The notes beneath the pieces are model-generated. The model saw nothing but the letters and a program-made list of their open reading frames with translations, searched no databases and was not told the origin of the DNA. From contig NC_092573.1 of NCBI RefSeq assembly GCF_037975245.1, positions 15,084,001-15,148,000 on the forward strand: DNA of 64,000 bases, written 5' to 3'. The first letter of the stretch is position 1. The number at the start of each line of letters is the position of its first letter. The DNA is from Apostichopus japonicus (lineage: Eukaryota > Echinodermata > Holothuroidea > Aspidochirotida > Stichopodidae). A program made the translations under genes and the position numbers. Below are positions 34,249-48,373 of this stretch, one piece after another.

Positions 34249-36342
34249 TAATCGTAACAACATTTTTATACTAGTATCAGAACTTAGAGTCAGCCGTACA
34301 TATCTTGCTTCCATATTCTTCTTTGGAAAAAAAAATAAAAAATTTGGGTGATCAGAGTATTATAAGAAATAAGAATGAAACTTGTGTATCTACTTTTATA
34401 GCCAATTACTAAACTATATATATACTGATGCAGATAAACCCTATGCTGCATTCTATGTATTCTACCTCTAGAGTCTACCTAGCTAATAATAACCTGATAG
34501 TAACTTAGCTTTTTTCCTGTAACAGTCAATAAAAGGTTTGAAAGCTTTCGCCTGGAAGTAACGCACTGGGAAACATATCTCACTCACGTCTTCACACGCA
34601 GTCTGTTGTCCAAATAAATCACTGTCCAACACTCATCTACATTGCACAGTGAATCAGCTGCAACGGTGACTCTAGCACAAAGATAGAGAATGTTTTGGCT
34701 ACCTCACAGGTTTTCCTTATAAGCTAAAAAGCTGTTCCATGTCAGCTTTTTGACACATGACAGACGTTGTCGTCGTCGCCGGAAAAGAAAGCTCATTCTC
34801 TGGGAGTAAATGTTGAAACCTAAGGGCCCCCCTCCCCCCCCTTCAGGAGGTAACCTTCGTTTACTGCAGTGCCCACGCTTCTAGGTGAAGTTTTGTCATA
34901 CGAGGAAGATGCAATAGGCGTGTCTATAATACAGAGATGACAAAAGTATTTACTGTCTATATCATAAACATACTAGCAATGCCACCATTTCTTTTGTCTA
35001 ATAACTTATTAGCAAGTTGAAATAGTGCTCCTCTCATTTTGCAGTGGAGCCAAAAGGTAAATTTCCCGACCTGCCGTTCCAATCTTTGTCCGAATTAGTT
35101 GCAGTTTTAACCCAGCTGGAATGAATATCATAGACAATGTATCCACGTTAAGTCACTTTACATTTGTTAGAAAGTGACAGTTAATCAAGATGTCAATCTC
35201 TAAATTTGGCTTCAGGACATAAACCCTTTGGACATAGTCCAAGCTCCTGGGGAAATGAGAGATCATTGACTCACATGTTTATCATCTTTTTCACGACCTA
35301 CATTCTTCTTCTCTTCAGCGAAGAGACTTCTCTTCTCTCTACATTTACTACACAAATTCTAACCCAAAATGCCAGAAAGTTGGCATAAACCATGAAGTTA
35401 TTATTCATATATTTTCTGTTTTCGAAATAAACAGAACCCCTCTATGCAGTACTATAAAGGGAATCTATATCCTGGATATATAAACTAAGATAAGTTAGCT
35501 GCAAAAGTTTGTGTTAACCTTGCGGATAAACAACTTGTTGTCAAGTCATGAAGTTGTGTATATACTTGTACTTCAGAATTAAGACAAATGTATCGGCTTA
35601 AAGCTCATGCTTTCAATGATGTATGCTTATCATTATAAACACTTTGTGTGATGAAACAATGGTATCATAAATATTTAATGATGTTGGTGACCATATATAA
35701 TTAAGTAATGAATTTATACAGTCTATCTTTAACCTACACCTGAATATTTTGATTTCAATCTTTTCGCACATGGTAAGGGACAATGTCTTCACTACTGGTG
35801 TACATACAGATCATAGGGTTTGTTTCTTTAAAGAAAAACAAGAGTGGGGGGGGGGGGAAGGTGGTGAAGGAGGAAAGTATGTCCGAAACATAATTTAAAA
35901 CCATCACCTGACATTGAAAACAATTAATTTCTTAGATTTAACTAATGAAAAGACTGGTTATGTACTGGTTATGTATTTCCTATATTCTGATACCTTATAT
36001 TGAGCCTGGCAACTAGCTACACGATAGGACAATGTCTACAACAATTGTTACTGTTGACGTCTTAAGAGCGACACAACAACGCATTAGGTCTGCGGGCATA
36101 AAACTAAGCATCTTTACAAATGGAAGCTACTTTGAACGATCTATTCTTTTCACTAACATGTAATCCCTGCACTTAAGGAGGTCGGAATGGTATATTGTCT
36201 TTATCCAATGTAATAACATGTAATGGTAACTGATCCTAAACAGATTTGAGATGCCAGTTAACAAGGTGCCCACATATATGTATCATATGAAGTATCATTA
36301 ATTACTACATGAGTAAGTCTCAAAGACTGTAGTAACTATCAT
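34249..36342. other. NCKX intron 1, unremarkable stretch
   Basis: AT-rich with several A-runs and a G-run at about 35846-35858. A short frame at 35206-35388 has no recognisable motif. Confidence 0.5.
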
Positions 36343-37081
36343 GGTACCTGGCCCAGGGTCATAAATTTATCCTTGTACCTGGCCCGGGATCGTAAACTTG
36401 TCCTTGTACCTGGCCCGGAGTCATAAATTTGTCCTTGTACCTGGCCGCGGGTCGTGAACTTGTCCTTGTACCTGGCCCGGTGTCGTAAACTTGTCTTTTT
36501 ACCTGGACCGTAGTCCTAAACTTGTCATTGTACCTGGCTCGGGATCCTAAACTTGTCCTTGTACCTGGCCCAGGGTCATAAATTTGTCCTTGTACCTGGC
36601 CCGGGATTGTAAACTTGTCCTTTTACCTGGCCCGGAGTCACAAACTTGTCCTTGTACCTGGCCCGAAGTCATAAACTTGTCCTTGTACCTGGCCCGGGAT
36701 CCTAAACTGGTCCTTGTACTTGGCCCAGGGCCATAAATTTGTCCTTGTACCTGGCCCGGGATCGTAAACTTGTCCTTGTACCTGGTTCGGAGTCATAAAC
36801 TTGTCCTTGTACCTGGCCCGGGATCCTAAACTTGTCCTTGTACCTGGCCCAGGGTCATAAATTTGTCCTTGTACCTGGCCCGGGATCCTAAACTTGTCCT
36901 TGTACCTGGCCCGGGGTCATAAACTTGTCCTTGTACCTGGCCCAGGGTCATAAATTTGTCCTTGTACCTGGCCCAGGATCGTAAACTTGTCCTTGTACCT
37001 GGCCCAGGGTCATAACCTTGTCCTTGTACCTGGCCCGGGTTCTTCAACTTGTCCTTGTACATGGCCCGGGTTGTAAACTTG
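36343..37081. repeat. Minisatellite E, 31-bp GC-rich unit (about 24 units)
   Basis: Units of CCTGGCCCGGGATCGTAAAC and TTGTCCTTGTA, with variants GGGTCATAAATT and GGAGTCATAAAC. It is far richer in GC than its surroundings, and many units carry CCCGGG. With a 31-bp period the frame rotates, giving a 93-bp coding period and a spurious minus-strand frame at 36826-37182 rich in YKDK and GQVQGQV. There are no unique spacers, so it is not a CRISPR-like array. Confidence 0.97.
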
Positions 37082-40000
37082 AAGGACAACTCCATATTTG
37101 GAAATGTTACAGCTACCATTAAAAGTGAAGTTTGGAGGAATACAAGAAAGTACCATTTTTTAGTTTTTGAAAACTTACCCAATTAAAGGTAGACCACAGA
37201 TCTAGGCTTGTCACTCAAGGTAGACAAAGTTTAGTACATAATTTAAACTGAGGAAGCTACAGAGGAAGAGACGAATCATCAATAGGAAAAGCAGTTTATG
37301 AGCTTAAATAATCTGTAACTTTTAAGAAAATGTTTGACATGATCCTTTATATTCACCTAAAAGGGGACTCATATCCCTGTTTTGTGATTGAGTTCATCGA
37401 GTTCATCGAGTTTCTGCCTTAAAAGTTTCTCCATTAATCATAACTTGACACAGGGATACTGAAAGCAGATCTATGCACGAACCTTGGAGCTTTTAATTTG
37501 GCTATTAAAATTGCTTAATTCTGGATCAGACACTCATATTAAGCAGAATCTAATGAAATCCCTAAGCAAATTGGTGAAGTTGTAATGAGTATGTGCATCG
37601 TAACCACAGTGTCAACAAGCAGGGAAGTTTTTCAACGTTTTTAGCGATCATGTAGTCACTGAACATCTTTTCTATGTAAATTATTTAACGATTGCAAACT
37701 TGTCAGTAAAATGCGTTGTAATGGTATTAGTCGATTTACTCTCAAACAAAATATTTTTGCATAATTTACATGGATGACTGTCAGTCATCAAATTTAATTT
37801 GATATTTTGTAGGTCATCAATTCAACTTTAATTTCAAGGCAGGTTATATTGTACTATCAATTTTCAAATATAGAAACCAGAATGTTTTACACTTATGTCA
37901 ATTCCAATACTTTAATAGTTATCCACATACCCAGATTGATATAAAACATGTGAGAAGCAGTTCTTTTTCTTCTTTATCTGCTTCTTCTTTTTTCTCAAGT
38001 TTTTCTCCTGTTTTCCACTCTCCAGTTGTGATTTTAATTAAACAATTGAACATGAGGTCAACTGTCAATACTTGCAGCCTTAATTAATTTCTCTAAAAGT
38101 CTCATCATTGCAAATATGTGCAGTGTTGGATGTCTAGTTTGCATAAACCTTAATTAAGTCTACATGTATATAGAAAGAATGAGAAAATTGATTTAATACT
38201 GTCATGTTTAATATTGGATATGGAAGTGTACGGTACTAGTAGCAGGGTGTACCAGCAATAATTGCAACTTTAACTGTTTGTAAAGGCTTTGCTTTAACAT
38301 GGTGATTCCCATGTACTGTAGGGTGGTCTGGGGGCCCCTTCTCCCACCCAATTTTACACTTGAAATGGTGTATTCTGCAGGCATATTTAATCCACAAATT
38401 AGAGGTCTATGACTATGAGTTTGAAAGAAGGCCAGATGTACAATTCCCACACCTGGGTCCATGCCTGTTCAAAGTTATTAAAGGCTACTTCCATGTAGGG
38501 TGGCCTGGCGGCCCTCCAGCCAGCAAAACAAAATTCTATACATATTTATTCTATATTTAGGTTATAAATTAGCTCTTTAATTAGGACTACTGGCAGGTTT
38601 CACTATCAACTACTTGTTTAGTTTTTATTTGCATGGGGTTAAAGAGGTATACACCCTCATACCGCCCCACCCCCCCCCCAGTTTTAATATAGGACAGTCA
38701 AATATTTCTTTTAAATATTAAATGCAACATATGGTACATCATAGTCATTTGCTAAATATGCATTTCAAGGTAACAAAATGTTTATATTCAGGAAGGCAGG
38801 TGATATGTCATGACGACCTACTTAATATGAAACCTATTGCTGACTGGATTTTCTTGCTTTAAAAGCAGTTTAAGTAAGCTACTGTACATTGGGTAATGTT
38901 GTTGCATAATTCATAACTAGATAGCAGATGCCATCGCTTATTAAATCTGCATTTCTTATTGACTTTTCCGCAATTTGCTCGTTCCACATAGAATATAATT
39001 AAAGGGAAAGATTAGGTAGGCCTACCTGGAAACCTAAGCTGTTGCTAATTTACAGATATACCGTTAAGTTGATCAAAACAACAGGCCAACAGAAGACTGG
39101 CTGGGAAATTTTGAAAGCATAAGGAATATATTGGCTAGAACAGCATTTGGACCAATTTAGTTTCTTAACTCATATTTGAAATACTTAGTAAGTAAGGAAT
39201 TATTGGATATAATGTCATCTTTCCTCATACTTTGCAAATGAATTGCATGAGCCACTTTAAGGCTAATGTCCACAACTTGACTGCCGGATTTTGTGGTTTA
39301 AAGTAGCTTGATTCCAAAAGCTGACATGCATCTAGCAGGTCAGGGGGTGGTGGTGGTGTACACAGCACCCGCCTCCCCCACCACCCCATTAGACATTATA
39401 AGTAGTTATTAGCGCAATGTCAATTAAATGTACAGTAAGCCCAAGGTTATAGACCTAATCCATAGGCTAACTATGCCTCAGAATGCACAGTTGCAGATCA
39501 ATTTTTTTTTAATATTTTCCGGGGAAATCCCAGTTAATACCCCAACATGGCAGTTCACTTCAAAGTCCTCAGATAAAACAAGTTATCGATGCAATTAACT
39601 TCATCATAAAAATATATAGAGAATCACAACCAAACAAACTATAAAGGTATTATACAATTTGAAGCCTTAAATGGCCTTCATCAGGCTACCAATATATGTC
39701 ACCATATATATGTACTTACTTTCAACCATTCGATACACCTATATTTACACAGATAAATTCCAGCAGCTCACTATTTGGTATGTAGTTATTCTCTGTTTCT
39801 GTTTCCGCTCTCTGAGTGGAACTGACTTGGTGATGCAGATATAGCTTGTACATCATGGTTTAGTTACAGACTCTTTTGTTATAATAATAAAGTATGACTA
39901 AGAATTAACTTTCATCATCATGGCAGGACCTTTCTTCCCCTTGACCCATTTCAAAATTCGTCTCTGCGGCACACGCACCTGTAAACACACGAACAGTTAC

Positions 40001-41530
40001 ACAGACAGGTGACGTCAGAGATGAGAACAGCTCCTCGTCTAAATTTACCTGCAATGTCAGATCATTTCCGTTCTATCTAGAAAGTCCTTGAGAACGCAAT
40101 CACAGCAACTTATTCAAACTGCCGGATTGCCACGCAAACTTGATTATTGACATGGCTCATTTTCAGGCGAGCATACATGACAAGTCAACGTCAGATGACC
40201 AAGGAGACTTTGGAAGAAAAAAAAAAGGACTAAAAAAAAAAGGACTCTGCTCCATTAAGCCTTCTCTCGTGGAATTTTTTCTGGTATCTATCTATACCTA
40301 ATCAAATTTTCTTAAAGGTTGCTCACGTATTTTACCATGCCAACCAAAACCAATTATCTCGTAGAAAACCATTGCCTAATACAGAGGAGCTCTAGACACA
40401 ACGACGCAACTTCGAGATGAAGTCAATAATCTTTAAGGAAACTGCTTGATAGTCATGAATATGCATGAGCAGCAGAAAAGCACCTTAATGGAAGCAGTCT
40501 CTCTGGTCAGATATGGTTTAGTCTTTAAAGAATGACAATTAAAAGTCTGTTTAGTTAATTGATCTTTGACGATGTCTGTAAAATGTTATTCAAAATGGAT
40601 AGGAACATGCTCTATATATGTTAATACTGGCCAGATGCCTACCACGTGAGATATAAATGCATGATCCATACGTGACAGGTCTCCTGTTTGTTGAAGATCT
40701 TTATGAAAATCAAGTCAAATACTTATTATCTAACATTTTTGAGAATAACAAAATACTTGTCTGTACTCTCTATGTCTACCAGGTTACCCATAAACTTTCA
40801 AACCCCTCAAAACCACAGAAACTAAAACACAAATAGCCCTAGCTGCAGAACTGCACCGTGACAACCAGAATACTCCCTTCATCATAGCATTATTACTGTG
40901 TTCCATCACTTGCGTATAATGTGATGAATATATTCATGATCCAAAATGGAATGTTAAAATGTGAGTTCCTGCCAAGCCTAATTACCTTAGATTGCACTCT
41001 ATTGATCAAATCTTTCCAAGAATTTAACCAACATGTAAAATCTTTTCTATTTTTGCCAAAAATAAATAAACTATATGAAAACAAAATGGTATCAAAACTT
41101 AAAAATTATTTTTTTCTTTTACATGTGTCCTCAAGAATGCCACCCAATCTCTTCCCCCCTCACTCCTCCCCCAACCCTCAGAAAGGAATGGAATTCACGA
41201 TGAATAGCTTTTTGCAAAAACAATTAGTTAAGTGATGTTAATTTCTGAACAATTATAACATTTGACAGATTATTTTACAGAACATACAAAATAGAAAAGC
41301 CATAGATAACATTTAACAATTAATGCCTTTTATGACAGAAAAATTGACAGAGAAGATTGATGATGAATGCAAGATGATACATAATCACTAAAGCTTAATT
41401 AATTATATAGTGTGACATATTCAAAACTTGCATTCAACAGATGAGTGCACTTTTACAAAGTGACTACCTTCGTAAGGGAGACCAAGGTCTTGAGATTTTA
41501 GAGCTGTAAATTGAAGATTTTTTCAAGATA
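37082..41530. other. NCKX intron 1; fragments of dispersed repeats and a CRE palindrome
   Basis: GTAGGGTGGTCTGGGGGCCCC at about 38320 recurs in altered form at about 38495 (GTAGGGTGGCCTGGCGGCCC). The segment 39345-39540 is related to 28071-28240 and 29243-29263. A GC-richer patch at 39960-40200 includes GACAGGTGACGTCAG with TGACGTCA at 40010-40017. I see no gene, and the frames near 40893-41235 have no recognisable motif. Confidence 0.4.
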
Positions 41531-41612
41531 TTGTATGTATGTATGTATGTATGTATGTATATGTGATCTTCCCGCAAGCAGGAACTCGCGAAAGAAGCCA
41601 TGGAGGCTAATT
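41531..41612 (-). mobile_element. tRNA-derived SINE (family A), copy 6, 3' fragment only
   Basis: A TATG tail of about 7 units followed by GATCTTCCCGCAAGCAGGAA and CTCGCGAAAGAAGCCATGG, matching the last 60 bp of the family on the minus strand. The rest is missing, as in an abortive insertion or a later deletion. Confidence 0.8.
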
Positions 41613-44065
41613 GGAGAACCAGATTGGAGAACCAGATTCCAAATTATAATTTAAGGAAAGATTTACATCTTTGAAAACGCAATCTGGGCCAAACTGGCAC
41701 TATATCCTGTGAGGTACAAGTAATTAAGTTGAGCAACAGCTTCAAAGGTTACCAAATGAAAATATAAGAGATAAATTCAACTTGGGGTCAATTTTTTTTT
41801 CTATTACTGTATAGAGGCATTATAATCATAATTTGCCAAATTTTGTTGTCAACATGTACACATGTCACACTTGTTTGTAAACACCACAAGTTGGTCCATT
41901 AGTTTCTTACTCCACTTGAAACAAATGCTCTGTAATGTTACTTATATACTGAATATTCCTACAACATACTGATGATTATTATGACAAAAAATGTTCCTTC
42001 TTATAATTTCAAAATTGTCAAACCTACCAGAGCAAATTTTTATTTTTTTTCTCTGGTTCGGATGACAAATTTAATTGTCCGAAAAACTAAAGCTGATTTT
42101 GGTCAACCAAACCAAACTTCCAGACCCCCTGATGTCCATCAAGAAAACATTTGCACTGCCTATTGCAAAGGTTAACACCAAATTATTTATCAACTCAGCT
42201 TAAGCCTCTATGTACAATACTACATGTTAAACCTCCAAACTGTACAATACTACATCAAATTAAAAAGATCTCTTCATGATCTGTTCTTCTACTAAAAATA
42301 AAAAACCTGCTCAAAAAGATTCTTACCATCAATCCAGATGCATTCAAATAACATTTAATTAATTTTGCCTCACTACGACATCTTGATTAAACTAAATGGA
42401 TGCCTATATCTCAGGGTATGTATGCATTAACTCAAAGACAACATGTATCAATGTGTTCTAACAATGAAAGTATCGTAAAAATCACTGAAAAGACAAAAAT
42501 TCTTTGGAATCTTTCAGTGTTTACAGACATTATTCAAGGATATCACATAAACACACCTACCTACCCACCTTCCCGGCCCATATATACTACACTAGTCAAA
42601 CTTATACACACAATTAATCTACAAATCACTGATCGTACAGAAGCACCAGCAGGCTTTCACAGACATTTGATGTGTAGCGTCAAATGCCAGGACACAATGA
42701 CATTTGAGGACATTTAACTACCCAAGCACTTTGGCAAATTGCACATGTTCCTGCATCTGAGCTCTTTGCTTTTTGATAAATGAGATTATCCAGGTTTTAC
42801 TAGCAAGGAGAAATCTTTGCAGGTCAATGTCACAGTAGCATCATTTAGATAATTATACAAAATGATATGAAAACCAACTTAAGATCAATATCACAAGGTT
42901 ATATTTGTTTAACTATTTATCATCTCACTTACTTACTTCCAGGGTTTAACTTTTAGAAATATTGATACAAAGTTTACAAAAGGTAAGTGGCAATTTTCTC
43001 CACAAAATTTGAGAAATAGGTAGCACTCAAGAAAATTGTGAAGTATATATGTTATAATGCCTACATGTACGTATGATTAAGCAAATAGTAATTATATAAC
43101 GCAAAGAATCGTTTCAATGCAAATATGCATGGGAAACTCAATGTTCTCATTACTAGGTAATTAGCATAATTTATGTAGATGAGCTCGGGCAAAACATATT
43201 TTGTCTGTTTTGGATATATTCATTTCTTTGGATATATATGCTAATTATCCCCTAAATCCCCTGGACAGACATTCCAATTTAATTGAAGTTCATTACAGTA
43301 TAAGCCATGGACTGCCATTTCCTCTTCTATTTTACATTGGATGTGAGCTAGACTAGCTAGTGAATTGCTTTGGAGCTTGACTTGAGAATATTTAGGGTGA
43401 GTTAAAGTGACGTTCTTAGTAGTGGGCGTATAATCTTGTCATTGAATTTAGCTGGTATACTTTATGCTATTTTTATTTTCATTCAAATCTTCTTATCAAA
43501 TTTTCAAATACCTTGAACAGCAATCTCCTGTAGCCATCTTTATACATTCTATTGCTTCAGTCAATGGCAAACAGAGAATCTATATGTATATGTTAATATC
43601 TCTAACAAATGAAGATTGAAAAGCAGAAATTTACATAACCGTATCTGAGGTCATACGAGGCTTGCACAGTACATGTCTCGACCAATGCACTAAACTTGAA
43701 TCAATATCATTAGTATGTAAACTGAACAAAGTTAAATAGATTTGCTAAAACTCTGTGATGGAGAATTACTGGAAAGCAGGTCTTAAGTTCAACCTGAGAA
43801 TACTTGGCCTGGGAATTGTTCAAAGGACAAAGTATCTAACTTAGACACTTCTAATACATGAATATTCAGTAGTAGTAGTAGCTTGTTGCATATATGTACA
43901 ACATCATGTTGTTTTGATTAATACATTCAAAATCTAAGACCAGCCTGCTGTGTTTGTAAATAAGATTGGGGAGTGTCTAACCTTGACTTTGTTGATAATC
44001 AAAACTTTAATTTGCCCATTGTTTGCAAACAGACTCATTAAACTTCAGGTGGGGAAAAAAGTACC
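41613..44065. other. NCKX intron 1, unremarkable stretch
   Basis: AT-rich unique sequence. A 105-codon plus-strand frame at 42400-42717 has no recognisable motif and I treat it as chance. Confidence 0.5.
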
Positions 44066-44133
44066 AAGTTATCATAATAATTTGATTATAGGGATATCCT
44101 AGGATCCCTCCATTCAAATTATTATGATAACTT
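44066..44133. repeat. Perfect 20-bp inverted repeat forming a 68-bp hairpin
   Basis: The left arm 44066-44085 (AAGTTATCATAATAATTTGA) and the right arm 44114-44133 are exact reverse complements. The 28-bp loop contains a second stem, AGGGAT (44090-44095) with ATCCCT (44104-44109), around the palindrome CCTAGG. No target duplication is evident. It may be a very small palindromic MITE. Confidence 0.9.
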
Positions 44134-47100
44134 TCAAAACTGCATACTATGATTTAGGCTGTCATGATACCCACTGGTTTGGTTTTTTTAATGGGATGCA
44201 GAATGAGGCTATAATCTTAGGTATATCAGTGGAATTTCACTACGAATATGCCCATTAATCAGATATAGCTAGTTGAAGTCACTTGTGATAAACACTAAAA
44301 GAGGAAGGAAAGGGAAAAAGCAAGTACTATGTATGCATGATGCTACAGATGCACTTAGTCAAAATGTCTTGTTTTGCTTTAATTTCCATTCAGACTGTTG
44401 TGCTGACCCAAATATATTGCGTGGGTATGATTCCAATTTCCACTACAGGATTCGTAAGCTAGTTAAATAGCAATAAACATTGTATGCACACTGTATGGCT
44501 TGTCTGATGCAGAAAGCTGAATTCAAATTGTGATACATGCATGTGTGGGTGCCTGTTTCTTATAGTCTAATGTATTTGTGCATGATCTATAATACCACAC
44601 AAACTATAGACAGTATTTGTAGACAATTGTATTAAAATTGAATTTTTAATAGTTAAGCTTATGTCCACACAAAAGTACCTAACAACCAGCAAAATTTAGT
44701 GATTACAAATAATGCAATTTTCGTCCCCAGTCACACTAACTGTTTTAGGAATTTTTTCCACATAGCCTACTTTCAATGGCAATCCATTCATACGTAATTA
44801 TGTAAATCAATCATGTGATCGGATTATCAGGGCTTGTATGCTCAACTGAATACTTTCCCAGAATCCTAAATCAATATCTCTCTTCTTCATTGGCAACAGG
44901 CAATCCGTCCAGATTGTCGTCTTTTCTTGATTTTTTCTCTCCTTTTTTTTGATAAGATATAAAGAAGAAAGTAAACTGAAGTGACAACCGAACCATAAAT
45001 TTAGTTCCATTGCCGGAGATTGGAACTCCGCATTCAAATTTAAATACTAGGGCAAGTAAGACTATTTAATTGCCTATGATTAAGTGTGTTACTGGCATAG
45101 ATGAAAACTTTACACTGAAATTTGTGGAGTACTGTCATTATAATGACAGTGAATGGGAATTTCGTTCCAACAGTGAAATATGGCATCTTGTTGTTTTCTA
45201 AATTTTAAATGAATTTAGGGTTTGAACTGAATCACATATTTACAGCGATAGCCAAAAATATTGATTTTTGGCAACTTTGTGTCATATCATATTTTCCTAT
45301 CATATTTCTTTAAAGGAATATTCTGGTGGCAAAAAAATTAAACACAAGTTTTCACAAACTTGATCATCAATCTCAATATTGTTCGTAACTCAATATAACT
45401 GGTTGATTGAATCTTGTTGGCTAAACCCTTTATTCTTCCTGTAGGGAGCTGATCACAGGTAGGTGATCTGTGATATCATCACTACAAGTGTTATTTCAAA
45501 GCTTTGCTTTATTTTATATTGTTGGTTTACCCACAAAATGACTATAACCATTGAAATGTTTAGTGTAGCTTTCAATGTTCTCTGTATAATTTAGAATCTC
45601 ATCAAAATATCATCTGTAGAAATGTCACGTTGAATAAGTATATGAAAAACAAATAAACAGTTTCAGCTGAATTGATATGATGACATCATTTCCCTCTGCT
45701 GGGGGTCAGATGCATTCACAAAATATTAACAAATTTGAAATATTTGTATCTACGTCAAACAAACTTCTCTCAGAATGTGACTAGCTAAGGATGCAGTATA
45801 TTTTGGTTAAGCAAGAAACTTCACCCTGTGGAATCTTTTCCCTAAATTATTGAATTTGCACAACAAATCACATATTTATGACAATATGCAATGTGCTGCA
45901 CCCACCAATGAAAACTCAGGCCTGAATCTTTAGTTTCTTCCTATGATCCTTCTTTTGCTTTTATACACTCTGAGAGAATGTAAATGTATTAATGGAATAC
46001 ATGAGTGTATAGCAGAGACTTCTGAACGTTTGAACCCTTTACTCATGATGTTTGTCTAATCTGTAGGAATGTTATCTATCAAAGTGACATTTAGAGTTTA
46101 TCCTGACATGATAATGGTGTCCACGGAATTGCTCTTTCATCCATCATCAGGTGAAGAAACACAGTCACTATACAGAAAGCAACAGAATGAGGCAAACTGA
46201 CCAGATCTGGAAGGCTTTTTAACATATATGTAGGAATCCAGTTTGGCTCGAGGCTTGAAAGTCAAGTTAGGCAGCATGCAATGGTGACAGGGTCAAAAAG
46301 ATATAAGGTTCCAAAATGCCGGGATGGACAGAAAGTTTAGAAACTAGTTATAAAATTAGTGTAAATTCAATTGAGGCATTGGAATGTTTTTATAATCTAC
46401 TACTGGTTGTTTATGACCCTCAAAAACAAAAGTCATTGTTTTAATTCTTGCTGACAAAGTGACATACAGTAGCAAGTAAATTATGAAATACATTAATGCT
46501 ATAGGTTAAAGTTACATCATGACTTAAAAAATATGTAGGAATCACGCTGGATCGTGAATTCTGTTTTAGCGATGATGTACAGTTTCTCTGATCATGTAAT
46601 ACACAACTACAGTTATTAACAGCCTATGAAGTAGCAGAGACTATTACAATGCATAAAGAATAGGTTACTATGTTGTCAAACAAAGTAATCATTCTACTAA
46701 CTAGCCTACACTTTAGGGTAGTGCCAGTGGCTAGACAACCGGCAATATGGAGTTCCCCCTTCCAAATAACTGGCAACACCACTGAATAGGCAGAACATGA
46801 TAGCAGTGCTATGACAATGCTTGGAACAAAGATATGACACCATAGCAGTACCGTGCACCTACTTAGTACCAGATCACTCGGGTTTATCACATCACTCCTT
46901 GTCATATACAAATTCCTATCAAATCTGTCCACCTCCCATTCCCCCATTTTTGTGATCTTTAAAGTTAATGGATCAATTTGCATGTTGCTAAAAACGTACA
47001 ATATAATCGCTCAAACCACTTGGGGCTTTCATAAACTTGACATCCTTCAGGTTTTATCTTTGTTCCCTCTCCACACCAACATAAAACATCAAACTAGGTT

Positions 47101-48373
47101 GTTAAGTCTTTTTGATATTCTAGCAATTGATGCATCGATGAACACAATTCTAACTTTCAATTTTATACATTAATATCAATTCTAATATTCTCTTTCATAG
47201 CTGCAGGCATCCAATCATAAAGAGAGTTATGCATCACATTTACATTTAAATATGATACTGTAATAGGTAGATTCAATGAGAATATTCTTATTTTCACTTC
47301 TACTGAATTAATCAGACCTCTTTTTTATGCAATCCTTTCATTACGGCAGTATCTTCTTTTAATTGTATCCACATGAATGGTTTTGATTGCGAGAGTTGAA
47401 TTAGGGATTACAAATAATTCCTGAAAAGTGTACCAAAGATATAAATGGCATTTGGAATTATGCAAGTCAAATGAGCAGTTTGTCAAATATTTGTAGATCT
47501 GAATTCAATCTACGAATATTTGACTAAACATTCAACGATATTGATTCGCAAAATGTATCAAAGTCACTATATAAAACTTTGTTATAAAAGAGCAATATGA
47601 CATATAGGTTAGCAAAATGTGAAATAATTATATGAATAATTTTTTCACTGTTCAAAGCTAAATCATAGTTTAAAACTTGTCGCTCTGTTACCAGTATTAA
47701 CGGAGGGACAAATGTGCTTTTTTGTGTATTTATGTTTTTGATTACAAAAACTTTGGAAAAGCCATTTTTAAGTTGACTTCCTGTACATCTGTTTGATGTT
47801 CACCTTAATATATTCAGTTGTTGCATCTCAAGATTCAACCATAGCCGCATATACATCTTAAGTTTTATGTGAATAGGTCGGGGATTGGATAGAATTTATT
47901 AGTGTACAAATGTCAACAGGAAGCTGAATAGAAGTGCTTTCTGTGATATGTCTTGGTTCTTACTGAAAGCATCATTTACTCACTGCAGCTGACTATGGAT
48001 GCAAAGATGCCTCTAATAGCTAATGAAAAACAGAAAGATAAGGATTAGACCTCTTACTTGCAGAAAGATGCTGAAAGAAAGGATGCTGCTCATCCGAAAA
48101 GCATAAATGAGACCAAAAGGAATGAAACCACAACGAGAATACTGTAGTGTAGAATGATTAAAGGAGACAGCCAGTGGTTAGCTTGTCAACTCCACAAAGA
48201 ACTGGGGAAAAAATCACCTTATAATTACATCTTCAAGCAGTTTTACATGCAATGAAGAGGGTGAGATAAGCACTGACAATCTCTCCAAGAAAATGTATGG
48301 AAGTTGTTTCAATTCTTGCCATTTCTTGCCTCTTCCTTCCTGAAAATATCGAGCAAGAACACGTGTATGGATA
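44134..48373. other. NCKX intron 1, mostly unique
   Basis: A perfect 20-bp palindrome, ACTGTCATTATAATGACAGT, is at 45131-45150. Overlapping frames on opposite strands at 46624-47001 and 46853-47173 have no recognisable motif. No gene is seen. Confidence 0.5.

Noticed and set aside
36343-37081. CRISPR-like array
   Set aside because: Repeats follow each other without unique spacers, and the DNA is an animal intron.
36826-37182. 118-codon minus-strand frame rich in YKDK/GQVQ repeats
   Set aside because: Direct translation of the 31-bp minisatellite with a rotating frame.
46624-47173. Overlapping 125- and 106-codon frames on opposite strands
   Set aside because: No motif on either strand and no splice context. 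Frames of this length are expected by chance in 64 kb.
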